A stretch of DNA of 64,000 nt from Chytridium lagenaria. Lineage: Eukaryota > Chytridiomycota > Chytridiomycetes > Chytridiales > Chytridiaceae. The first letter of the stretch is position 1. Each line of letters opens with the position of its first letter. The notes beneath the pieces are model-generated. The model had not been told where the DNA came from and made no database searches. It worked only from the letters and a program-made list of their open reading frames with translations. The translations under genes and the position numbers were made by a program. The stretch covers positions 248,001 through 312,000 of the forward strand of contig JAHLKC010000016.1 in the NCBI GenBank assembly GCA_025449115.1, written 5' to 3'. Below are positions 34,581-44,546 of this stretch, piece by piece.

Positions 34581-35720
34581 CACAGCGATGCTCACCACAA
34601 TGATTATGATAACATGATCTCATTGCCAGCACTTGACTTACCTGATCAAGAGCCACCGCATGAAGCCCCAAACAACCCCGGGCCTTCTTCAATGATAGGA
34701 ATGCAATACTTTCCCAATGCCTTCATGGCTAATGGACAGATATCTGGTGACTTTATTAAAGCCCAAAGAAATGACTTGAGATTTGCAGACGTCATCAAGT
34801 TCCTAGAGAAAGGAATCCTTCCTGAGGATCCTGATCTAAGAAAGGGTGTTTTAATGAATGCCCAGAATATGGTGATGCGTGGTAGAGTTCTCTACCGTGT
34901 ACTCTATGTGAAGGACTACCTCATGCGACGATCGCCAGTGCGAGTCGCTTTATGTGTCCCCAAAAGACTTCAGGACGTTGCGTTTGACGCCGTCCATGAT
35001 GATATGATGGCTGGAGGACACCTCGGTGTTCGCAGACTTATCGCCACTACCCTAGATAGGTTCTGGTGGCCTACTATCCAAAAAGACTTAGAGGCATATA
35101 TACGACGATGCCCTACATGTCAACAATCTAAAGATAACTTGACTAGAAAAGGTGCCGTGAGGCCCATACCCTTTGGTCATAGACCTTGGGATCGTGTTGC
35201 CATCGATATTGTTGGTCCTATGAACACTAGCCAACGTGGCAACAAGTATATTGTTGTCCTCACAGACTACTTTACCCGTTGGGCCGATGCGTTTGCCGTC
35301 CCCGACTTAGAAGCAAACACCATTGCTAGAATAGTTGTTGAGCAATGCTTTTGCCGCTTCGGCATTCCCTTGACCTTACACTCGATCAAGGACAACCATT
35401 TCCTAGTGACCTCTTTAAGAGAGTTTCTACTGTACTAGGAATGAAACAATCCTTCTCTATGCCGTATTGGCCTCAGGCCAACGGTTTAGTTGAACGAACA
35501 AACAAAACTCTATGCCAGATGATACGTGCATATATAAACCAAAGAACACATGACGATTGGGATGAAATACTCCCCTATGTGTTGTTTGCATACAGAACAA
35601 CGGTCCACCAGACCACAAATGAAACCCCATTCATGATGATGTTTGGCCGTGAAGCGTTTACGCCGGCTGACCTCAAGTTTGGTTATCCCACAGACGATGT
35701 GTTTGCGGAAGAATATCCTG
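34581..35720 (+). pseudogene. Integrase of element B, frameshift at the second catalytic Asp
   Basis: The frame 34470-35438 carries the HHCC finger (GGHLGVRR, CPTCQQSK) and the first Asp (AIDIVGPMN). At about 35384 one G is missing relative to A, turning HSDQGQ into HSIKDN. The remainder, with DQGQPFPSDLFKR and GLVERTNKTLCQM (Glu), continues in frame 35345-36034. As assembled this integrase cannot be made as one active chain. Confidence 0.85.
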
Positions 35721-37562
35721 ACCCACGATTATGGGCTCAGACAGGAGAAGAACCTCTGATAGCTGTTTCCACTACTAGAATACTGCGGAGCTCTCCCAAA
35801 ATACTTGCTATGTTCTCTGAACAGCTACACTTCTTTGACGGCCGCTTAGCGCGAGCTGCTCATGGACTTGCTCGGACTGATGGTCGAGAGCCTTACTTGC
35901 TCATAGCTGACGTCCTTAAGAAATATGGTTATGATCTATTTTACCTTGTCCACATCCACTCGATGAAGGACTTGGACACACTTTCCAATGGAGATCCTTT
36001 GGAAGGAATGAATCCTCCCAGATGCATTCGTTAACTCGTAAAGCGAAAACGACTGCATGGGAAAGAAAAAGATGCCTATGTATCTATTATTCATAATGGC
36101 TGTATGACCGAACGCCCACATTTGCGTGACAGTTACCCCATATTTGTTGACAACGCCATGAACTTATATGTCAACGACACTCTGGTACTTTCCCCAGATA
36201 TTATACACCTCAATGCTGGCCGTCCCCTTGTTGACGATGGACCTGCACGGCATGTGAGAATCATTGAACTTGAAGTCAATGACGATCAGGATGACTATGT
36301 TCTCCTGAAGATGATATAGACACTGACACACATGTGAGTGTGCTCATGAATACTCGACAAGCCCTTCAGGACTTTGTCAAAGAATCCCTCAACGATGATG
36401 ATGATCGTTTGGAGGCTAAAGATTATGTTACTCAGCTAGCTGCTAGGCTAGCCTACTCCAAGGCTGTACTCTTGCGTGCAGAACTTAAACGCAAGAGACG
36501 AGCACAACAAATAAACCCAGTCGCAACAAACACTCGTTTGATGTTGGCGACCTGGTATGGCTCTCTGTTCCCTTGAAGACTGAACGTCGAGGGAAAGAGA
36601 ACAAGAATGCCCCCACTAAGAAGTTCCAATTTAGATGGGCTGGCCCTATGCGTGTCCTTAGTAAATCTATGGACAGCAATAGATACACAGTTGTAGAGCT
36701 CCTCCCTGGAGGCCAGCTCTTATCACGACTTGCTAATGCTGCCTAGACTCCGACCATTTGAGTCTTTGCCGCCTACAGAAACTGCTAATGCTGCATCTGC
36801 AGAAGTAGCTTCAGATGACTTTGCTGCTGAGATTGCAGCATGGAAAGAACTCCAAGTTATTAGACGCATGCCTAAGAATAAGGTAGCTGTTGGAGTTAAT
36901 CGTGAATTGTTTCGACGATTTGATGAAGAAGTTGCTGATGCTGACTATAATGATCCTGAGTTCTATGTTGAGAAAACTGGATTATCATACTTATGATTCT
37001 CATAACAAAAAGTATAAGTATTATGTTAAATGGCTCGGTCATGGAACCGCGCATAACCTTCTAATGGATGAAGAGGCCTTACCCCCATCCATAGTTAAAG
37101 ACTACTGGGACCGTGTTGCTAAAACACAGCCCACAGCATATGCTCTAAGAGTAGTATATGAAAAGAATGCTGGCCGCAAGAGACTTGCGCCTAAGCCCAT
37201 ATCCTACACGATGCCTGAAGATAATGATGGTTATCGTAGTGAGGATGAAGATGAAGGTATCCTTGATGATACCCCTCCTAGCCCCATAAAGAAACGTAAG
37301 CGCAAGCAAAACGTTCTTTACGGCAGGCTGTACATATAGATTCTGATGACCAGAATCCTATTGAAATGAAGTTCCTCAGTCGGAACCTGATATGATAATC
37401 ATCTTGATGATGATTATCCTGATAATAACTTTGAAGTACCTTTAGCTATGAGATGCTAGATGGTAACAATTATATAACTCTTGCCAATACTTGGCCTTAT
37501 AGACTTGCCGATAATGCAAGCTCTGATATATTACAGATAGTTCTTATACTTCTGACAACTAA
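35721..37562 (+). pseudogene. GPY/F-like, chromodomain-like and acidic tail of element B pol
   Basis: Counterpart of 4218-10873 of A without the nested element. It contains LHFFDGRLARAAHGLARTDG, PHLRDSYPIFVDNAMN, the GPY/F-like FRWAGPMRVLSKSMDSNRY, KKYKYYVKWLG of the chromodomain-like part and the acidic MPEDNDGYRSEDEDEG tail. The sequence around 37200-37215 (ATCCTACACGATGCCTGAAG) is the empty site of the nested insertion. Frames change at least five times. Confidence 0.65.
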
Positions 37563-37590
37563 GTTAGACTTTTCTTACGTAAGTCTTTTC

Positions 37591-37604
37591 TTAAAAACGG
37601 AGAA
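37591..37604 (+). other. Polypurine tract of element B
   Basis: TTAAAAACGGAGAA abuts the 3' LTR. It matches the tract of A except for one G. Confidence 0.7.
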
Positions 37605-38544
37605 TGTGAAGAATTACATTATTCACATGGCCTATGGCTCATAAGGACATTCCGTCTAAGTCCGTTGAGTTCCGTTATATCCCGCGTCGACGCGTATATT
37701 TACGCGTCATATTGAATCCTCCCTTCTTTTCCCTTTGGGTTTTTTATATATATTTTTCCCCATGTTTATAGGGTTTTTATTGAAGGAGGTGGCGCGCATA
37801 TGTGCCGTTTATGTGTGTGTGCATATGTTGTGTCTATTATTTATTTGTATTTTGTGTATTACTTTAATATGAGAGATTTCTTGATTTAATTTGTACATGT
37901 TGAATTAAGTAGTTGATATTGAGTTGATCCCCCATCCTCTATCTCACGCGCGTGGCCTCGCCGTGATCTCCCTTCACTCCTTCTTGGATGGCAGCCCACC
38001 CCTCTACCCCCTGCCACCTGGTGAAGCCGCAATCCAGCTGTTTGAAGCAGAAGGCTGCGATGGGAGCCCAAGGGTCCTCCTCATTGTCAGTGTCCTTTAG
38101 CTTAGGCTTGGTCGGCTACATTCCACCTCTGATGATCCCCGAGCCGGTGATCGACGCTGCAGGCAGGTGATGAGTGAGGTTACCCTGTGCCAGCTCGTGA
38201 GGCAACGAGATCATCACGTTCCAAAAGGTGCCATAGCAGGAAGGCAAGGAGGCTTTCAGCCATCCCCGATCGCCAGGAGACGATCTGGTGCTCATATTGG
38301 TTTATTAGCAAGGTAAGTCGACATAGAAGATACTAAACACGTTCCCTTCTCCCTTTAATTAAGCAGAACCTCGCGATCACTCACCCACACCATCGCCAAA
38401 CAACAACAACATCACTTAGATTCAGGAGTACATCCTGTCCCTAGGTGCTCTGTGGACTTGCTCTGCTGGAGCAACTCCTTTACTCTTCTCCCCTACCCCC
38501 TAGTCGAAGCTAGGTAGGGAGGGATGGGTCAAGAGAAGATCACA
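37605..38544 (+). repeat. 3' LTR of element B (940 bp)
   Basis: Starts TGTGAAGAATTACATTATTC and ends AGATCACA, then GAGG. In the variable block it matches the 3' LTR of A base for base as far as I compared (for example TTCAGGAGTACATCCTGTCC and TTAATTAAGCAGAACCTCGC), unlike its own 5' LTR. Confidence 0.93.
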
Positions 38545-39788
38545 GAGGATCATGGCAGCGTTTGGATGGTTGGCGGTGTTCTTTACGTCGACATCGTTCG
38601 GCATGTCCCTTTTATCAAATTCAAGGCAAGACAAGGCCGCACGGCAGAGATGGAAGATGCTTTCTCCTTCCTTTGTGGATCGGTTGCCATTTTTAAATCA
38701 CTTAGTCCGTTCCAGTTCTTTCTGTTTGCCAACATCATCAGCGCCTTGCTCAGCTCCATTGGTCTGACATTGTCCGCCTTTATGAACGTGAGCTCCTTTT
38801 GTTTTTTGTAAGTGCCGTTACCTTCATTTTCCTGCTCAATATAATAACCTCCCAACATTCAAAGTATAATAATGGGATCGCGAAACTTTCTTATCTTGGC
38901 CGGTATTGCCGTGTTTATCGACATGGTGCGTTTCAATCTACAACTGCTGGAAGTCTTATACTTTAATCAACAGGTACTTGGCATAAACCAGAAACGAATA
39001 TCCTATCATCCCGCGACTTCGTGCAATCAACGCCATAGCCAATTCTGTCATGGTGCCCATTGCCACAGCGGGTCTATTTTATCAAGGATACAGATCGGAC
39101 ATTGTTCATTTCGTTGACCCATCTCCGTCGAGTAAGAAATCCTACGCAGTAATCGTTGCAGTTTCTTCAGTAGTTTACTGGAGCGCCATATTACTTCCAT
39201 TTTTCCTATCATTCTACTCTCTGCGTTTGTTTCAAAAGAGGGTTCATGAATTGCTGGATCCAACGTCGTTTGGTCAACATATTGGCGAAGAAACACTCAT
39301 GAAGAAGAAGGGTGAGGCTGGAAAGAGCTGCGTCGCGCTGGACGTGACGGCTCCGTTGCAATTATCAAGCAATTCGTTCGTTCCGCGAATTTGTGTAAGC
39401 ATCGCCATGAATCTACAGAGGTCAGGGATTCGTTGAAAGCAAGCATTTTTATGCTCAAGACTCCGTTGTCGCGCTGGGTCTCTTAAACGTATACTCCATC
39501 TTTGCAGCTGCTTCGGGACTAGTGGCGGCGATACCGCGGTGGTCCGTTTATTATCTCACGATGCTTATTCACTGGAGGTAAATCTACCTTCCACCTTAAT
39601 CTACACGCTATTTTCATTACATTTTTTTGACATAATTCTTCCTTTTTCTCAGTGGACCTCATATGTTTGGCCTCGCAGTGGGTATAATGGCGTTTATCAG
39701 AGAGGCCAAACGCATCATGGGATCGAGTCGAGAAAAAAGTCATACGTCCATTTTCTCGTCTTCTTTTGACGGCATCAGCCATAAATAA
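38545..39788 (+). pseudogene. 3' part of the membrane-protein gene cut by element B
   Basis: It starts with the GAGG duplication and continues the exon broken at 24032: IMAAFGWLAVFFTSTSFGM (TM1). A second hydrophobic segment FFLFANIISALLSSIGLTLS follows in another frame, so a short intron or frameshift lies near 38690. Introns starting GTAAGTGCCG (38810) and GTGCGTTTC (about 38924) flank MGSRNFLILAGIAVFIDM (TM3). Further segments are YAVIVAVSSVVYWSAILLPF, NVYSIFAAASGLVAAI and, after an intron with GTAAAT donor, HMFGLAVGIMAFIREAKR. The stop is at 39786. About six membrane segments in all. Family not recognised. Confidence 0.65.
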
Positions 39789-40579
39789 GGGATGAACAAC
39801 TTTACTATACTTTGAAGGCATAGTGCAATGTACTACTAAATTGCTTTTACGTTTAAGTTAGCGTACTGATGATAAAGACCCACCTGGCGCCACAGCCGCA
39901 TAGTTACTAACTTTTATTAAGCTTTTTAAGTTTATAGCATTATTATTACGGTAAATATTATTAGCGTTCCTCATGAAAATTATGGATTTATAAGCCGACA
40001 ACACACAAATTTGGAGGTTGTAAACTTGTAAGCCAAACTTGTAAGCCAAACGGCAAAAAAACCTTGCCTTCAAGTGGAAATAAATTAATGAGCCAAGAAG
40101 GGGACGTAAGGAGGAGAGAGCAGCCAATGAAAGCAGTGCTAATCTTCTCACACGACAACCAAAATGGAGTGGAGGAGGCTCCGAGGTTGAACGTGGAAGA
40201 AAACGACGGACGAGGTGTGACTACAACTACGAATTTGGGAAAACATCAAATCTCTTTTTTACCGCCCGTGTGGCGCCTCTCGTTTTTTGCATGAGAAATA
40301 CATTGAAGCACCAATCAGTGTGCGTGGCGATGGGCTCAAAGTGAGTATGGCGTGAAGGGTGCCATTTCAGCGTTTTGCTTTGTGCACAAAAGAAGGGGAC
40401 GTGGAACAGATGCGCAAGCTTGTGAGCGTTGAGCGCGAAGAGGAGGGAGTACGAGAAGCAACAAATAAAAAAAAAGGTTTTGAGTGCACAAAATCAAGTT
40501 AGATAAATAACACGAACTTGTCACATCTCCGTTTGGGTGCTCAAAACGGAAGCCTTCAACTTCAGGTGACTTTTAGTGG
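39789..40579. other. Intergenic region between membrane-protein paralogues
   Basis: No supported gene. Short frames on both strands have no domain. The sequence changes from AT-rich to a GA-rich stretch near 40080-40480, probably including the promoter of the next gene. I see no clear TATA box. Confidence 0.5.
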
Positions 40580-42205
40580 CAGTTCGTCAGGGGCTTCTGT
40601 CTGAATCTACGTATCCAGGGATCAAAGATCTACACCATCTTTCTAAGAGGCATCTCCGTCGACGACAACGGTATACATGACTCTCTTCCCAACGATGCAA
40701 GTGAGTTGCTGTAGAGAATTAATAAAACGCCGTTCTTCATGCTAATACCAAGTCTTGCAGATTGCTACTATGCGCAGATCCTCGACTGCAAGAATACAAT
40801 ACCCCGGCTTTTACCTGTTTGGTAAGCATGCATCCCATCGTGTTCTCTGTGCTCACTATGCTTTGAAATAGCCAGCTTTTGACAGTGATCGCATGGCTCT
40901 CTGTGGTATTAGGACTGGTGGATGTCGGCCTGTCTGTCTGGCTGAAGCGTGCAAAAGCTGCCACTAGAGGCAGCAGGGTGCCGGGGCTCTTGACTTTAGC
41001 AAATTCGAGTACTTCTTACTCTGTTTTACTGTCGTGGGTCTGATCAGTGGCGTCGCGATGTCTCTGACGACTTTCGTAAACATTTCATCCAAGCTTTTTT
41101 AGTGAGTATCCTCTCTGTTTCTTTCTTTACACCTACCTGCTACAGTTGGTCACCGTCCTTTTGTTATACGTATGCGTCATGGCTAACAATTAAATCCAGC
41201 GCTTTGATGGGAACTCGAAACGTCATCATGTTCATCGCCATCATGGTTTACGTTGACATGGTGAGTAGCTATTCAATGTCAACACATATCTGACATATAT
41301 CTCAGGTCCTTCAAACAAACTCTTTCAAAAGGGTCTTGGAGATCCGAACGCTCTACCTCAGGCTGCTTTTAATTCTGTGGCATCACCTTCGGAATGTTCA
41401 ATTACCAGGGATACATGTCAGACTACACCTCATTACGAGGACACCTCATTGGCGGCGGAGCGCCGATTCAATCTCGTCGTGGCTCTTGCTGCCGTCATGT
41501 GGCAGCTCAGCTTTGTTCTGCTCTTGGTCTTCATCATCATCGCGAGGCGTACGTTTACCGATATCTTACCGACGTCATTCTGCCCGAAATTGAGCGCGAG
41601 AAGAGTTCAACAGGATGGAACTCCAAAGCGGTGGAGTTTCCGGCGGCAAGGAAGCACGAACAGCTGGACGGCCTCAAAAAATAAAAAGAAGTTGAGTACT
41701 TCAATGCCGCTAACGGAGGAGGGTCTGGTGGGAAAAAGTTCAAGTCAAAGTCTACAGCTATGGCATCCGCTCTTCGCTCAGGCGTCATTACTTTGAGATG
41801 GCTAGGATTTGGCGTCATGGTCTTCATTTTGTATTCGCTTTTTTTTACCTGGCCATTCTTACATTGGAACTCCCTTCCTGTTTACTTTTTCACTCTTTTT
41901 ATCAACTGGAGGTATGTTTATTTGCTTTGATTTGTTGGCATTCAAACCGTTAAACTTACTATACAAATATCTTAGCACCCCATTCGTGGTTTGGATTTAT
42001 CGTCTTCATAGTCGTTTTCGTCAGATCAGTCAACCAGATTCGGGACCATCAAGAACAGCAACAAGAAGACGAGGAAGAAGCTCGCTCGCCTTCCGATGTC
42101 GCGCTTCCATATTCTCTCCCTTCCAACAACTCTAATCACAGCTATCCACCTCCGATTCAGCAAATCGCAACTTTGCCGACGACAAACCCAATTCAAGCAT
42201 TCTAA
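40580..42205 (+). CDS. Multi-pass membrane protein, paralogue of the disrupted gene
   Basis: Several exons can be followed. SKIYTIFLRGISVDDNG ends at an intron GTGAGTTGC..TTGCAG, then NCYYAQILDCKNTIPR, a second intron GTAAGCATGC..AAATAG and LLTVIAWLSVVLGLVDVGLS (TM1). Next come FLLCFTVVGLISGVAMSLTT (TM2), GTRNVIMFIAIMVYVDM (TM3), RRFNLVVALAAVMWQLSFVL (TM4), RWLGFGVMVFILYSLFF (TM5) and, after an intron, HSWFGFIVFIVVFVRSVNQI (TM6). A Gln/Glu-rich cytosolic tail ends PIQAF at 42205. Residue pattern and introns match the gene split by element B. Exon joins around TM2 and before TM6 need a frame change I cannot explain by a standard intron. The start codon is uncertain. No known family. Confidence 0.6.
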
Positions 42206-43079
42206 CAACCCGTCTCTATCCGAATATCCTTCAAATGTCCCATCGCGTCCCATGGTTATCAACACTGGGGCAAGACGCGACAGATTTGAACCGGCTGACC
42301 CAGAAATTCACTTCACGACTTCTCCGCCTGTTAACTCGAACCCTAGTTACGCTCGCTTCAAGTAGTCTGTTTGAACACCACAGTATGATTTCTTTATTCC
42401 TCTTTTCTTTCTTTGTTACCCATGTATGTATTCAAACGATTTACTTAACTTTCTTCCATACCGTTGCGCGTCTTTGGCGTAAAAACAATTTTCACGATTC
42501 TTTCTCAATTCCGTACATCTTTGCCGGTTTCTTTTGGTCTTTTTTGACGACATTATGATATGCTTTTTCTCTTTTTTACCTTTTCCCCCTGAACTCATTA
42601 ATACACGACTGTGCGTCGGCCAACTTTGAGGACACTCAACGCTGGCCCATTGGTAAACTCTCATTGATACATGTTGACCTCATGTTGACCTCATCTCAGT
42701 TTTTTCGAGAACCTAATAAACAGTTACAAAGCATTCAAGGATTTACTGGTCGAAAAACAATATACACGAAAAATTCTTATCTGAGTTCTCTATTTTAAAT
42801 ACAGGAAAAGATAAGCACCAGGAAAAAATTATGTGGAAAAAAAAAAAATAAAAAATTGCGTAGCTGGAGGAACCTAAAGACCAATTAAAAAACCCTTTTA
42901 AACCGTTCACGTTGAAGGAACAGCTGAACGTGGAAAATGCGGGGCCTGCGGCCAAGGAGTTTCGTTGGACAATGTAACGGTTGCTCACACGCGACGGGAT
43001 TTGCTCAAAATGGACTAGACGATGCTTCTGTAAGCATGCATCTTCTCCATGGCTCACGGTCTTGCCCTATAACCTAGAA
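42206..43079. other. Intergenic region
   Basis: AT-rich, with an A-run near 42840. Short unsupported frames only (42235-42558 plus, 42743-43057 minus). No signal beyond likely 3' flanking sequence of the upstream gene. Confidence 0.5.
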
Positions 43080-43530
43080 GGTCACCTCCTTACAGTGATC
43101 GCCTGGGTCGGATCATGACGTCTCTGTCGACTTTTGTCAATATCACATGAAAACTAGTGTGTACTGTTATCCTGTCGCTTTATCTGTTGTTTTTTCTCTT
43201 CCTTTTGGCCGTTTGTATTCATTTTTAATAACCTGAGTGAACGTTATGGGAACTCGAATTATAATCATGTTCATCGCCATCATGATCTACGTTGATATTG
43301 TGACCTGTTTACATTTAAATGACGGCACGACAAGTATTCAGCTGCAGACCAATTTCCAAAACAGGGTCTCGGACGCTGCACCCCAGGTTTCATCTGAGTA
43401 CAGTTAGCATCACCTATGGACTTCTTCTTCACCAAAATACCCATCGAACTATACCCATTACGACGATGAAAGCCTATTTAATCTCATCGCGGCTCTCAGA
43501 ACCGACACGTAGCAGCTTATAATCGGTTTG
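43080..43530 (+). pseudogene. Decayed third copy of the membrane-protein gene
   Basis: Three blocks match the paralogue at 40580 in the same order. A TM1 scrap (LLTVIAW-like CTTACAGTGATCGCCTGG) is fused to MTSLSTFVNI of TM2, so the DNA between them is deleted. MGTRIIIMFIAIMIYVDI follows at about 43246, then SLFNLIAALR before a stop. In-frame stops and the internal deletion make it a relic. It shows that the family expanded in tandem at this locus. Confidence 0.65.
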
Positions 43531-44449
43531 ATTTTTTTTTTTTTTTCATGATTGCGAGACGCGCACCGCTACGTACTTCAAAGTGATATTGACCGCAGGA
43601 AGAGCTCGACGGGTTGAAATTTCAAAATGCTGGTGATTTTGTTTGGAGCCATTACAGTGGACTTTGACATTAATTTCGTTCCGCCAGAGCCTCCGCCAGC
43701 AGTCGATAACATGAAACTTCCCCATCCTACCTATATCCTCAGCACCCACCCGCCAACTCCCTTCTCAGAATTCAAGTCATCCATACGCCATTTCTAAACC
43801 TTAGCAAATATGTCTAAAAATCCATCGCCGCTTAGCTTTTCGTCAATTGGCCCTATGCTCATGAAAATTGACACCAAAGCGAAGTTTGAAGCGATTAGTA
43901 AATACGGCGTTGCCGTCTGCTATCTCTGATACAAGTTACATTCGATTTAAGTAGACTAAAATTCTAAAATGCTGCAGATTTAGATTTTGGGTTCTTATTA
44001 AATTTACTCTCTCAGCATTTTATGTATGTTCATATATACATAGGCCCGAGGATGTACTGCCGCGCATCTTTTGCCAGTGAAACTTGCCTCGCACCATCCA
44101 CCATCTTTATCTTTTTCTGCGTATCAATGTCATTTCTACGCCACTACGTAAGTATTCCTGACTTCAACACACCAACATTCATTGTTGAGCGCAAGTCTAA
44201 AACATGTGCTGTCCAGTGAAAGTAGTAAAAATAGTTTTTTGAGTTGTCAATTTACCCTTTTCTTTTTTTGGAACTCCGATATATAATTTCCTTGCAGCAT
44301 GAAATTGTCTCAAACTTATAAACGGCTTCAGTCTCTCCTTTTTAATTAAAGTGGAAAGAGGGATCTACGGTCGCCCCAATCAGGAACCGTATCGTTCATA
44401 ACTGCTTCCCCTCCCGCTACAGTCTACACGTGCCCGTTTTGGCTGGTTT
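43531..44449. other. Intergenic region before secreted-protein gene
   Basis: No supported gene. Contains T-runs and short frames. The last part is the promoter of the gene at 44547. Confidence 0.5.
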
Positions 44450-44456
44450 TATATAA
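44450..44456 (+). promoter_or_regulatory. TATA box of the secreted repeat-protein gene
   Basis: TATATAA lies 97 bp before the ATG at 44547. A purine-rich leader (AAGAAAAAGAAAG) and the context GCAACCATGCG lie between them, typical of a well-expressed fungal gene. Confidence 0.55.
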
Positions 44457-44546
44457 GAAACAAAAGTTGGATCAAAAACGCACAGCAAGAAAAAGAAAGA
44501 AAAAAAAACACTCTCAACTATCGTAACATCCAAAGAAGCAGCAACC

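Larger units (their letters stand above)
24033..38544 (+). mobile_element. Ty3/gypsy-type LTR retrotransposon, copy B
   Basis: A complete LTR-to-LTR element of 14,512 bp, opposite in orientation to copy A and flanked by GAGG at 24029-24032 and 38545-38548. It has the same gene order as A: primer-binding site, leader, ORF1, gag, partial protease, RT, RNase H, ExoIII/APE-type endonuclease, integrase, GPY/F-like, chromodomain-like, polypurine tract, 3' LTR. It carries many more one-base indels than A, breaking every long frame, including a deletion at the second catalytic Asp of integrase. It sits inside an exon of a host membrane-protein gene. Confidence 0.93.

Noticed and set aside
3235..38544. 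Simple explanation that A and B are one inverted segmental duplication or an assembly palindrome
   Set aside because: The outer and inner flanks differ, each copy has its own perfect 4-bp target duplication, and only A carries the nested element. Assembly mixing between LTRs is still possible.
3235..38544. Repeat-induced point mutation as the cause of element decay
   Set aside because: Differences between A and B that I compared are mainly small indels. I saw no excess of C-to-T changes, although I did not count dinucleotides.
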